From the NCBI RefSeq assembly GCF_004569635.1, contig NZ_SPOZ01000001.1, forward strand, positions 1 to 64,000: a stretch of 64,000 bases of DNA, in the 5' to 3' direction. This DNA comes from Streptococcus sp. LYSM12 (GTDB lineage: Bacteria > Bacillota > Bacilli > Lactobacillales > Streptococcaceae). Shown piece after piece: positions 26,301 through 35,032 of this stretch. Within the stretch, counting starts at the first letter, position 1. Each line of letters begins with the position of its first letter. Both the position numbers and the translations under genes were made by a program. The notes under the pieces are model-generated. The model searched no databases. It worked only from the letters and a program-made list of their open reading frames with translations, and was not told where the DNA came from.

Positions 26301-29300
26301 GATAAAGAATTTGAAAGTAACCCTGTTAACGTCACGTCACCACCTGTAACAAAACGCATCAATGAGAAACAAACTCATTTAGATATCGCAAATGAACAGG
26401 AGTACACCTATAATGTAAAGGTTGCATTGCCGACAGATATTACTTCTTATAAGAAATTTATCATTTCTGATGTTGTAAATGATGAGTTGAAAGTTATCAA
26501 TACAGACAGTAATAAACCAGTCATTAAAGGTGAAGCTGCTAAGTTCTTTGATGTAAAAGTAGAAGGACAGACCATTACTGCAACCATGAAAGATTTCAAG
26601 AATGCAGTAACTCTAGCAGAAAAAGAAGTTGAATTAGTCATTCCTTCGCACATTAAAGCTGGTGTCGTGACTGCTAATATACCAAATACAGCTAGAATTC
26701 AATTTACCAACAAGTCAGACACATCAGGTGAGAAAGAAACACCTCCTGTCACGGTCACTCCGCCAACGGATCCGACCATTGATAAGAAGATTAACGATAC
26801 ATTGACAGAAGCAACGGTAGGAATTCAAGAAGAATACAGCTACAGTATTACAAGTAAACTGCCGAATGATATTGCCCAATATAAATCGTATGTCATCACA
26901 GATACACTTGATTCCCGTTTAGAGTTCACCTCTATAGCACCATCTATTGAGGGTGAAGCAGCAAAATTCTTTGATATAAAAGTGGAAGGGCAAACAGTTA
27001 CTGCCACAATGAAGAATATTGCTAAGGCAGGTAACTTGGGCAATCAATCTGTAAAATTGGTTATTCCAGCAAAAATCAAATCCGGCACAAAGGCTGAAGC
27101 ACTTCCAAATACAGCGAAACTTTCGTATGTCAATAAACAAGATCAAGCAGGTGAGAAAGAAAGTAAGCCCGTTACGGTTACGCCACCTCCAATTGATAAG
27201 AAAGTAAACGATAAGCAGCATGTGGATTTAGGAAGCCTTTCTGAACAATTTACCTACATAATTGATACGAAGATTCCAAGTCTTGCCAACCAATTCGAAA
27301 TCACAGATACTCTGGTTAACGAAGTAAGCTTTGCGGGAGATGTAGTGGTCAAAGTTGGTGGGAAAGAAATCCAAGGGGTAGCGGTTCAAAAAGAAGGACA
27401 AACGCTAACTGTATCGTTCAATAAAGAGCAGGTTGAAGCATATGCAAATCAAAGTGTTCAAGTGATGTTTGGAGCGAAAATTGGAAATGGTTTACCAGTA
27501 GACGAGCTAGTGAAGCGTTATCCAAATGAGACAAAGGATAAGGCACTCATTCCTAATACAGCAAGTTACGTGATAAATCATGATCCTAAAACCAAAAAAG
27601 ATACAGATCCTGTTACGATAACTCCTCCGTCACCAAATTCTCCAGATATTGCGAAAAAGGTCAACGGGCTAGCTTCTGCGACACTTGCAAAACGTGATGA
27701 AGAGTTTACATATTCAATAGAAACTTCCATGCCGTTGAATGCTACTGCGTTTACAATCACAGACCGATTAGAAGACGTTCTTGAGTTTGCAGTTGAAAAT
27801 GAGCCAGTCCGTGTAACACTTGAGGGTAAAGAAACAGCTGCGAAGATTGTGGCAAAGGAACAAAATCTCCAAGTTGATTTCCCAGAAGATATTGTAAAAG
27901 CGAATGGTGGCAAACCAATTGTTGTCACTTTTAAAGCAAAGATTAAGCAAGGAGCTAATCTGGCTGCTTATGCTGTAGAAGGTCAAACGACTATTCCAAA
28001 TACAGCTAAGTATACGATTGATCATCGTCCAAATACAAGTAAAGATTCTAACGAAGTTCCTGTAACTCCTCCAACACCGGAAGAGCCAACGATTGAAAAG
28101 GATGTCAATGGTAAAGCAGCTGCAACACTAGCAAGTCGTGATGAAGTTTTCACCTATCATGTGAAAACTACAGTTCCACTCGATGCGACCGCCTTTTCAG
28201 TCAAAGATACACTTGTCGATGTTCTCGAATTTGTAGGTGGCGCTCCCCAAGCGACCCTCAAAGGTCAGGCGCTTGATACCGATCAAATTCGTATCAAAGG
28301 CCAGACCGTCACTGTTCAACTTACAGAGAACCAAGTTAAGGCTAACGGAGGTCAAGAACTCATCCTAACATTCCAAGCGAAGATTAAGGACGGTGCCAAT
28401 CTTTCAGATTACATAACGAAAGAGGAGATAAGTGTACCGAATAAAGCTTCTTATGTTGCAGGCTTCCCACACCAACCTGAACTGGTGAAAGACTCCAATG
28501 AAGTCCCTGTTATTCCGCCAGCTCCAGAGTTGCCAACGATTGAAAAGGATGTCAATGGTAAAGCTACTGCAACACTGGCAAGTCGTGATGAGGTCTTCAC
28601 CTATCATGTGAAAACTACAGTTCCACTCGATGCGACCGCCTTTTCAGTCAAAGATACGCTTGTTGATGTTCTCGAATTTGTAGGTGGCGCTCCTCAAGCG
28701 ACCCTCAAAGGTCAGGCGCTTGATACCAATCAAATTCGTATCAAAGGCCAGACTGTCACTGTTCAACTTACAGAGGACCAAGTTAAGGCCAGCGGAGGTC
28801 AAGAACTCATCCTAACATTCCAAGCGAAGATTAAGGACGGTGCCAATCTTTCAGATTACACAACCAAAGAAAAGACAAGTGTACCGAATACAGCTTCTTA
28901 TGTGGCACACTTCCCACACCAACCTGAACTGGTGAAAGACTCCAATGAGGTTCCTGTCATTCCGCCAACACCAGAAGAGCCAACGATTGAAAAGGATGTC
29001 AATGGTGGAGCTGCTGCAACACTGGCAAGTCGTGATGAGGTCTTCACCTATCATGTGAAAACCAGAGTTCCACTCGATGCGACCGCCTTTTCAGTCAAAG
29101 ATACGCTTGTCGATGTTCTCGAATTTGCAGGAGATAGCCCTCAAGCGACCCTCAAAGGTCAGGCGCTTGATATCAACCAAATTCAGATTGAAGGCCAGAC
29201 CGTCACCGCCCAACTTACAGAGGAGCAAGTTAAGGCCAGCGGAGGCCAAGAACTCATCCTAACGTTCCAAGCGAAGATTAAGGACGGTGCCAATCTTTCA

Positions 29301-32300
29301 GACTATACAACCAAAGAAAAGACAAGTGTACCAAATAAGGCTTCTTATGTGGCACACTTCCCACACCAACCTGAACTGGTGAAAGACTCCAATGAGGTTC
29401 CTGTCATTCCGCCAACACCAGAGTTGCCAACGATTGAAAAGGATGTCAATGGAGAAGCTGCTGCAACACTAACAAGTCGTGATGAGGTCTTCACCTATCA
29501 TGTGAAAACCAGAGTTCCACTCGATGCGACCGCCTTTTCAGTCAAAGATACGCTTGTCGATGTTCTCGAATTTGTAGGAGATAGTTTCCAAGCAACCCTC
29601 AAAGGTCAAGCACTTGATGCAGGTCACATTCGTATCGAGGGCCAGACCGTCACTGCCCAACTTACAGAGGAGCAAGTTAAGGCCAGCGGAGGTCAAGAAC
29701 TCATCCTAACATTCCAAGCGAAGATTAAGGACGGTGCAAATCTTTCAGATTACGCAACAAAAGAAAAGACAAGTGTACCAAATACAGCTTCTTATGTAGT
29801 TCACTTCCCACACCAACCTGAACTGGTGAAAGACTCCAATGAAGTTCCTGTAACTCCTCCAACACCAGAAGAGCCAACGATTGAAAAGGATGTCAATGGA
29901 GAAGCTGCTGTAACACTAACAAGTCGTGATGAAGTTTTCACCTATCATGTAAAAACCAGAGTTCCACTCGATGCGACCGCCTTTTCAGTCAAAGATACGC
30001 TTGTCGATGTTCTCGAATTTGCAGGAGATAGCCCTCAAGCGACCCTCAAAGGTCAGGCGCTTGATACCAAGCAAATTCAGATTGAAAGACAGACCGTCAC
30101 TGTCCAGCTTACAAAGGAGCAAGTTAAGGCCAGCGGAGGTCAAGAACTCATCCTAACATTCCAAGCGAAGATTAAAGACGGTGCCAATCTTTCAGATTAC
30201 GCAACCAAAGAAAAGACAAGTGTACCAAATACAGCTTCTTATGTGGCTCATTTCCCACACCAACCTGAACTGGTGAAAGAGTCCAATGAAGTTCCTGTTA
30301 TTCCTCCAACACCAGAAGAGCCAACGATTGAAAAGGATGTCAATGGAGAAGCTGCCGCAACACTGGCAAGTCGTGATGAAATCTTCACCTATCATGTGAA
30401 AACCAGAGTTCCACTCGATGCGACCGCCTTTTCAGTCAAAGATATGCTTGTTGATGTTCTCGAATTTGCAGGAGATAGCCCTCAAGTGACCCTCAAAGGT
30501 CAAGCACTTGATGCAGGTCACATTCGTATCGAGGGCCAGACCGTCACTGCCCAGCTTACAGAGGAGCAAGTTAAGGCTAACGGAGGTCAAGAACTCATCC
30601 TAACATTCCAAGCGAAGATTAAAGACGGTGCCAATCTTTCAGATTACACAACCAAAGAAAAGACAAGTGTACCGAATACAGCTTCTTATATCGCAGGCTT
30701 CCCACACCAACCTGAACTGGTGAAAGAGTCCAATGAAGTTCCTGTAACTCCTCCAACACCAGAAGAGCCAACGATTGAAAAGGATGTCAATGGTAAAGCT
30801 GCTGCAACACTGGCAAGTCGTGATGAGGTCTTCACCTATCATGTGAAAACCAGAGTTCCACTCGATGCGACCGCCTTTTCAGTCAAAGATACGCTTGTCG
30901 ATGTTCTCGAATTTGTGGGAGGTAGCCCTCAAGCGACCCTCAAAGGTCAGGCGCTTGATACCAATCACATTCGTATCGAGGGCCAGACCGTCACTGCCCA
31001 GCTTACAGAGGAGCAAGTTAAGGCTAACGGAGGTCAAGAACTCATCCTAACATTCCAAGCGAAGATTAAAGACGGTGCCAATCTTTCAGATTACACAACG
31101 AAAGAGAAGATCAGTGTACCGAATACGGCTTCTTATGTTGCAGGCTTCCCACACCAACCTGAACTGGTGAAAGAGTCCAATGAAGTTCCTGTCATTCCGC
31201 CAACTCCAACAGAACCAGAGATTGATAAAAAAATCAATGATAACTTGGAACATCTAGATGTAGAGCGGGAACAGACCTATATGTATAATGTGACGGTTGC
31301 TATTCCAAGTGATATTAAGTTCTATAAAGAATTTGTAGTATCCGATGAATTAGATGCCGCTTTGGAACTAGTTGAGACACCAGTTGCCTACGTTGATGGA
31401 TACGATGCTGCGGATGTTTTGGACGTTCATACAGAAGGACGTAAAATTACTGTTTCTGTTAAGGATTTCAAACGTTTAGAAGGATTTAGTAAAATCCAAG
31501 TCTATATCTTATCTAAGATTAAAGCTGATGCAGATTTAGCGTCTTATGTGGACATGAAAGTTTTGAATGTTGCTTCTTTAGATTTTGTTAATAGTAATGG
31601 AATTCATGGGCAAAAAGAAACGAAACCTGTAACGGTAACTCCACCACCTCTACCAGATACTCCTCAACCACCAATACCAGGAGAGCCTTACAAGACAGTA
31701 AGTCGTGTTGATGGAGCAGAGCAAGCAAGTCGTCTGGACTTAGAGCAAGTAACAGATTTGTTCCGATTTGATATTGTCACTACAATTCCAGAAGATAAAG
31801 TAAACGAAAAAACAGAACTGACTAGCTTCATGATAACGGATACCTTGGATGCTCTCTTGAAGGTGGATGCTATTGCCTTTAAAATTGAACAACCTAAGTT
31901 TGCTCAAATGAAGCAGTCCGTTCAAGATCAACTAGATGAAGTGAATAAAAAATTAGAAGAGTTGAACGCTCGGACTAGCAATGTTGGAACAGTTGATGTT
32001 GCGCGTCAAGTTAAGGAGAAAGTCCAAGAGTTGACAAATCAGCTAGAGATTGCAAAAGTTAATTTGGAAAAATGGCTAGAAGAAAAAGCAGCTCAAAATG
32101 TAGCAAGCAATCCAAAAGACCCAGAGCCAGTTATGGATGCTTCAGAAATGCTAGAAGAAAAACCAGAAGATACTGTTTTGGACAAAACAGCAGGTGATAA
32201 GGTAAGCTCAGAATCAGGGGAAAGACCAGATACGGAAGAGCTAAACCCTGAACCGAAACAGGTTGAAGATGAGGAAGAAGCTAAGCTAAAAGCTGAGATT

Positions 32301-32963
32301 GTCGCATTAGAAGAAGCATTGAAAGTAGCTCAGACTGAACTTGAAAAAGTAGAGGCTGAACGAGATAATAGCTCAGTAACTTCTGCAGCAGATAAAGTGA
32401 ATCTCCAGAGAGAAGCTGAGATGTTGACAGCAAAACTTGAAAAAATAGATAAGGCTATTGCAGTATTGACGAATACCAATGAAAAAGGTGAGTTGGATCT
32501 AGAGCGACTATCCAAAATTGCCAAGGTGACAGTTGATGGGCAGTATGTAGAAGTGGATATTGAGAATGCAGATATTCTAGAAGTTTTACGTGGTAGCAAT
32601 GTAAGATTGATTATCTATTCCTCTATTAAAGATTCATCTACCTTAAGTGATGAGATTTATGCGAATGGTATTGAGAATACAGCTGATGTTACTTTCAACC
32701 ATGATCCAAAGACTAAAAAACGAACCAACATGGTTAAAGTGGTACCGAAAAAACCATTCATACCAGTACCTCAACCACCACTACCGAAAGGTTCGATACC
32801 ACCATCTCCAACACCTAGTGAGCCCGAGCCATTATCACCAAGCACACAACAGATTTTACCTAAGACAAATTCTACGAATACGCATCAGTTGGAAATTGTT
32901 TCTATTGTGGTATTTAATCTATTCATTATCGTTCTAATGCTTAGGAAGAAGAAATACAATTAA
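23310..32963 (+). CDS. giant LPXTG-anchored adhesin with vWA and multiple isopeptide D2 domains
   Basis: A 3217-residue surface protein. A signal peptide (~1-31) is followed by a von Willebrand A domain (~72-380) with the MIDAS motif DTSGS at 79-83 and LLVTDGVANG. About 16 fimbrial D2-type domains follow. Each starts with a (I/V)xK-(K/x)-(V/I)N strand, continues (F/Y)TYxV...Dx(L/V) and closes with (V/I)PNxA, the Lys and Asn positions used for intramolecular isopeptide bonds. Seven consecutive domains (1591-2633) are near-identical 149-residue repeats. The last domain is split by a ~205-residue coiled coil (2862-3066). A Pro-rich wall region, sorting signal LPKTN (3183-3187), a membrane helix and RKKK end it. 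Only Cys53 and Cys518 occur. The start codon has no evident Shine-Dalgarno. No sortase is adjacent. Confidence 0.92.
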   Translation: MKNIVKKVLILLLGLSLLIPIGIFQLLSVSAESTSSSLKVETIGNATITSDGCQRKIEKTEKVKWTLPRQPIDLVILQDTSGSFKDTIGKVQQALKELTTPVALDAYDPKNPRLIFTNDKDTTDRVMINTFQGLDGEHLFDTRGRRGGYIDSNFSTLVENIPETDRKYRYQIHASGLLNDTKAINDKINAFVTNGGTPTVPAIEDTIAEYHKIKGDMKNNRKTVFLLVTDGVANGVRKNGKVYIERSNYRSYALSNYFKSQGVPEASRYIPEAGQNYLDRAKELVEAGDKLKALVAGQADNTKDDGAVVVGFWEDVPSFTKGGSYGTAYLKGLNGTGVSIGDNRPVQTIFHEALQKVATNNSYYVNEQKDAKAFADKILKAVGQALVKENVEGEFQVTEGYTVDAVRINGKTVVETVKDPKKQIQGSVKQNGSKVTISVPDSVFNPGDNKFDYDLSRSTKAEIVDEENEVDPPADYKPKKETVEVPQLTGKFKVGEYETAELGSRTPQTVEVQELAYCYPTVTKTIKDRNQENDLGSVEDPLKLSKKPSYSALLDAASETFTYTVNYSYNNVPYEFKNNVMLVDPLDYRLEVVDVVASDSSGQTYNTRTVEKSDADGHKQTIVVADVPAKKASYEHLLLKKATMTITVRLKAEYQDKKNRDYLKLLQDSQGFGLANQASILWNGSTHPDETEHLKATPDGRDTVRRSNAVYVKPPVESEITKAVNNKEHEDLRTPAEEFTYTVKSPWPGIADSFELTDTVVDELEIVPNSARVTISDKSYERQGLIATVDSQKISVKLDKKSIDTITRLVTRKSSELPEVILTFKAKIRDNADVSKYNKNGVIKVPNTADLILNGRDPLTSNKVTVTPPKPTEPSVSKRINDTLTEFTTFDHVPYTYTITSSIPNDIGRYKKFVIKDTLDSKLEFDGVPTIKGTAADLFDVRVNGQTVTATVKADKFADLAKFSVVELEIPSKIKSGVSATGIENKAHLDVTNKENVDKEFESNPVNVTSPPVTKRINEKQTHLDIANEQEYTYNVKVALPTDITSYKKFIISDVVNDELKVINTDSNKPVIKGEAAKFFDVKVEGQTITATMKDFKNAVTLAEKEVELVIPSHIKAGVVTANIPNTARIQFTNKSDTSGEKETPPVTVTPPTDPTIDKKINDTLTEATVGIQEEYSYSITSKLPNDIAQYKSYVITDTLDSRLEFTSIAPSIEGEAAKFFDIKVEGQTVTATMKNIAKAGNLGNQSVKLVIPAKIKSGTKAEALPNTAKLSYVNKQDQAGEKESKPVTVTPPPIDKKVNDKQHVDLGSLSEQFTYIIDTKIPSLANQFEITDTLVNEVSFAGDVVVKVGGKEIQGVAVQKEGQTLTVSFNKEQVEAYANQSVQVMFGAKIGNGLPVDELVKRYPNETKDKALIPNTASYVINHDPKTKKDTDPVTITPPSPNSPDIAKKVNGLASATLAKRDEEFTYSIETSMPLNATAFTITDRLEDVLEFAVENEPVRVTLEGKETAAKIVAKEQNLQVDFPEDIVKANGGKPIVVTFKAKIKQGANLAAYAVEGQTTIPNTAKYTIDHRPNTSKDSNEVPVTPPTPEEPTIEKDVNGKAAATLASRDEVFTYHVKTTVPLDATAFSVKDTLVDVLEFVGGAPQATLKGQALDTDQIRIKGQTVTVQLTENQVKANGGQELILTFQAKIKDGANLSDYITKEEISVPNKASYVAGFPHQPELVKDSNEVPVIPPAPELPTIEKDVNGKATATLASRDEVFTYHVKTTVPLDATAFSVKDTLVDVLEFVGGAPQATLKGQALDTNQIRIKGQTVTVQLTEDQVKASGGQELILTFQAKIKDGANLSDYTTKEKTSVPNTASYVAHFPHQPELVKDSNEVPVIPPTPEEPTIEKDVNGGAAATLASRDEVFTYHVKTRVPLDATAFSVKDTLVDVLEFAGDSPQATLKGQALDINQIQIEGQTVTAQLTEEQVKASGGQELILTFQAKIKDGANLSDYTTKEKTSVPNKASYVAHFPHQPELVKDSNEVPVIPPTPELPTIEKDVNGEAAATLTSRDEVFTYHVKTRVPLDATAFSVKDTLVDVLEFVGDSFQATLKGQALDAGHIRIEGQTVTAQLTEEQVKASGGQELILTFQAKIKDGANLSDYATKEKTSVPNTASYVVHFPHQPELVKDSNEVPVTPPTPEEPTIEKDVNGEAAVTLTSRDEVFTYHVKTRVPLDATAFSVKDTLVDVLEFAGDSPQATLKGQALDTKQIQIERQTVTVQLTKEQVKASGGQELILTFQAKIKDGANLSDYATKEKTSVPNTASYVAHFPHQPELVKESNEVPVIPPTPEEPTIEKDVNGEAAATLASRDEIFTYHVKTRVPLDATAFSVKDMLVDVLEFAGDSPQVTLKGQALDAGHIRIEGQTVTAQLTEEQVKANGGQELILTFQAKIKDGANLSDYTTKEKTSVPNTASYIAGFPHQPELVKESNEVPVTPPTPEEPTIEKDVNGKAAATLASRDEVFTYHVKTRVPLDATAFSVKDTLVDVLEFVGGSPQATLKGQALDTNHIRIEGQTVTAQLTEEQVKANGGQELILTFQAKIKDGANLSDYTTKEKISVPNTASYVAGFPHQPELVKESNEVPVIPPTPTEPEIDKKINDNLEHLDVEREQTYMYNVTVAIPSDIKFYKEFVVSDELDAALELVETPVAYVDGYDAADVLDVHTEGRKITVSVKDFKRLEGFSKIQVYILSKIKADADLASYVDMKVLNVASLDFVNSNGIHGQKETKPVTVTPPPLPDTPQPPIPGEPYKTVSRVDGAEQASRLDLEQVTDLFRFDIVTTIPEDKVNEKTELTSFMITDTLDALLKVDAIAFKIEQPKFAQMKQSVQDQLDEVNKKLEELNARTSNVGTVDVARQVKEKVQELTNQLEIAKVNLEKWLEEKAAQNVASNPKDPEPVMDASEMLEEKPEDTVLDKTAGDKVSSESGERPDTEELNPEPKQVEDEEEAKLKAEIVALEEALKVAQTELEKVEAERDNSSVTSAADKVNLQREAEMLTAKLEKIDKAIAVLTNTNEKGELDLERLSKIAKVTVDGQYVEVDIENADILEVLRGSNVRLIIYSSIKDSSTLSDEIYANGIENTADVTFNHDPKTKKRTNMVKVVPKKPFIPVPQPPLPKGSIPPSPTPSEPEPLSPSTQQILPKTNSTNTHQLEIVSIVVFNLFIIVLMLRKKKYN
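28080..31208 (+). repeat. seven direct repeats of 447 bp inside the adhesin gene
   Basis: The landmark CCAACGATTGAAAAGGATG starts at 28086, 28533, 28980, 29427, 29874, 30321 and 30768, an invariant 447-bp spacing with no indels. Units differ by scattered substitutions shared in a mosaic way between copies, as expected of gene conversion or unequal crossing-over. Confidence 0.95.
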
Positions 32964-33021
32964 TCTAGTATAGGAGGGAATCTCCCTCCTACACTTTAAA
33001 GTAATCTAGAAAGGGATTTTT

Positions 33022-34470
33022 ATGAAAAAGAGAAAAATAGCTCAAATGTGTGGTGCAGTCCTAATTATTAATAGTCTTGGACTTGCAACCAGCCATTTAT
33101 CCTCGTTACAACCAACAGTAGCATTTGCTCAGGCTGAAGAACCAGAACCTGATGAAGCGATTATGAGTGTTGCTGAAAAGAATGCGATTCTTAAGTTTAA
33201 AGATGCCTTAGATCAATTTGAGGACGATTTAAAAGAAGGGGAACAAGAATTAATTGAAATATCAATTGAAGATTCACAAGCTGCGTATGAGTCGGCACAA
33301 CGTACGGTTGTCAGTGATGAAGGCAAGGCTATGTTACTTCCCTTGATTCAACGATACCAAGCATTAAAGGCACGTGCTGAACAGAAGAACGAAAGTGAAG
33401 ACCAACCTAAGGACAATCCGAATGAGAACCCTCCGGTAGATCCAAATGACAATTCGAACGAGAATCCTCCAGTGGATCCTAAGGATAATCCAAATGAGAA
33501 TCCCCCAGTAGATCCAAATGACAATTCGAACGAGAATCCCCCAGTAGATCCTAAGGATAATCCGAATGAAAATCCCCCGGTAGATCCTAAGGACAATCCA
33601 AATGAGAATCCTCCGGTAGATCCTAAGGACAATCCAAATGAGAATCCTCCAGTGGATCCTAAGGACAATCCAAATGAGAATCCTCCGGTAGATCCTAAGG
33701 ACAATCCAAATGAGAATCCTCCAGCGGATCCTAAGGACGAACCAAAAGCAGATCCGAAAGTAGAAATTAAGGAAGAAGTGGTGCTGGCTTCAATTCCTTA
33801 TAATAAAGTGAGAGAAGAAAATCCTAATTTGCCAAAAGATGTGGAACGAGTTAAAACATCTGGTAAAGAAGGTGTTGAAACCATCACTTATCAAGTTACT
33901 TATACAGACGGAAAAGTGACAGGACGCAGAGAAATAAAACGCGAAGTAACCACTTCAGCGGTTGATGAAATCATTGAAGTAGGGACTAAGGAAGCAAGGG
34001 TAATTTCTGTAATCGAGATTAAAACAGAGACAAACACAGAAGCAATCGCTTATACGACTGTATATGAAGAAAATCTTGAATTGCCAAAAGGTGAAAAACG
34101 AGTTAAAACATTAGGACAAAATGGAGTTGAAAGGATTATCTATCAAGTTACTTATACAGACGGAAAAGTGACAAACCGTACAGAAGTAAGACGTGAAATG
34201 ATAACTCCAGTGGTGAATGAAGTGATTGAAATCGGAACAAAAGAACTCCTGTCACCCTCTCCAACACTTCAAAATACACTTCCAATGAACAAGGATTCTA
34301 ACAATGAAACTTCGACCCAAGTTTACCCTCAGGTTCAACATCAAATGGAAAACAAACAGTTACCTGAAACAGGAGAACGTGCTAAAAATACAGGACTTAT
34401 TTCAGGATTGATTGTCATGGGACTAGCATTTGTATCGTTTCTGGGTCGCGGTAAAAAGTATAAGAAATAA
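33022..34470 (+). CDS. LPXTG surface protein with Pro/Asn repeats and two G5 domains
   Basis: A 482-residue secreted, wall-anchored protein. A signal peptide (~1-37) is followed by a charged helical region (~45-125), then nine 12-residue repeats NENPPVD-P(K/N)DN(P/S) (residues 134-241). Two G5 domains follow (~254-326 and ~338-410; EENPNLPKDVERVKTSGKEG and EENLELPKGEKRVKTLGQNG), then sorting signal LPETG (447-451), a TM helix and a KKYKK tail. G5 domains bind N-acetylglucosamine-containing polymers or zinc in other proteins; here that is inferred. It follows the giant adhesin by 58 bp with GAAAGGGA before the ATG, so the two are probably co-expressed. Confidence 0.9.
   Translation: MKKRKIAQMCGAVLIINSLGLATSHLSSLQPTVAFAQAEEPEPDEAIMSVAEKNAILKFKDALDQFEDDLKEGEQELIEISIEDSQAAYESAQRTVVSDEGKAMLLPLIQRYQALKARAEQKNESEDQPKDNPNENPPVDPNDNSNENPPVDPKDNPNENPPVDPNDNSNENPPVDPKDNPNENPPVDPKDNPNENPPVDPKDNPNENPPVDPKDNPNENPPVDPKDNPNENPPADPKDEPKADPKVEIKEEVVLASIPYNKVREENPNLPKDVERVKTSGKEGVETITYQVTYTDGKVTGRREIKREVTTSAVDEIIEVGTKEARVISVIEIKTETNTEAIAYTTVYEENLELPKGEKRVKTLGQNGVERIIYQVTYTDGKVTNRTEVRREMITPVVNEVIEIGTKELLSPSPTLQNTLPMNKDSNNETSTQVYPQVQHQMENKQLPETGERAKNTGLISGLIVMGLAFVSFLGRGKKYKK
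33421..33744 (+). repeat. nine 36-bp repeats (Pro/Asn-rich wall-spanning region)
   Basis: Exact 36-bp periodicity encoding NENPPVDPKDNP and its NDNS variant. High identity suggests length variation between strains. Confidence 0.92.
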
Positions 34471-34492
34471 TTTCTTTTGGGAGGTATTCTCA

Positions 34493-34666
34493 ATGAAAGA
34501 AATATCATCAATAAATTACTACAAAAGTAGAACATTTATTTGTAAAAAGTGTCATCAAACAGTCACTACAACGGAGGGTGTTTTAGATAGACGAACTCAA
34601 TTTTGTAGTGACCTATGTTCAAGACGCTATTGGCGTCATCCTCATCAGTATAAAAAAGTACAGTAA
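34493..34666 (+). CDS. small zinc-ribbon protein
   Basis: A 57-residue protein with four conserved-looking cysteines: FICKKCHQ near the N-terminus and FCSDLCSRRYWRHP near the C-terminus, the latter like treble-clef zinc fingers. GGGAGG at 34479-34484 with an 8-base spacer defines the ATG, giving good support despite the size. It begins 22 bp after the LPXTG gene in the same direction. Role unknown; a structural or nucleic-acid-binding zinc protein is possible. Confidence 0.6.
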   Translation: MKEISSINYYKSRTFICKKCHQTVTTTEGVLDRRTQFCSDLCSRRYWRHPHQYKKVQ

Positions 34667-34800
34667 TTCCGAGGAGACAGGGGAAAAAAGCCCGTTTCTA
34701 CTTTCCAGAGTTTGTATCCACATTTCAGCGCAGCGGGTGTTTGCAGATGTATTTGTGGTTTACACTCTAAACCTGGTCTAATCAACTGTGCGGGTGGGAG

Positions 34801-34828
34801 TGACACGGTCTATTCCTAGACCGTGTCA
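34801..34828. repeat. 12-bp stem hairpin
   Basis: TGACACGGTCTA-TTCC-TAGACCGTGTCA, perfect, without a T-tract; purpose unknown. Confidence 0.7.
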
Positions 34829-34952
34829 TCCCGAACCTAGAAAGTAAGAAGTGGGGAAAAATTTCAATCTGTCGAGTTCTTTCCTGCTCCCAAAGAACGT
34901 CAGTAGATTGCTAATGTTCTTGAAGAGCTGGAAGAGTAATTTCTCAGATACG

Positions 34953-34986
34953 CAAAAAGCAACGGCATCAAATCCGTTGCTTTTTG
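34953..34986. terminator. bidirectional rho-independent terminator
   Basis: CAAAAAGCAACGG (34953-34965) pairs with CCGTTGCTTTTTG (34974-34986) around an 8-base loop. Just upstream, about 34906-34945, a short frame reading IANVLEELEE followed by a stop may be the tail of a decayed gene. Confidence 0.8.
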
Positions 34987-35032
34987 TGATGCAAGAGGCA
35001 TGATATATCTGCTCCCCATACTCAAGATACGA

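Noticed and set aside
28404..30842. Regularly spaced ~67-codon antisense frames and 61-codon sense frames in the adhesin repeats
   Set aside because: They recur with the 447-bp period as shadows of the real coding frame.
33348..33704. Antisense frame with repeated GSTGGFSFGLSL peptide
   Set aside because: Mirror of the 36-bp coding repeats of the LPXTG protein; no ribosome-binding site.
22662..34666. Surface-protein island as a pilus locus
   Set aside because: No class C sortase, no pilin motif proteins and no adjacent SipA. The signal-peptidase-like gene is 17 kb away beside glmS.
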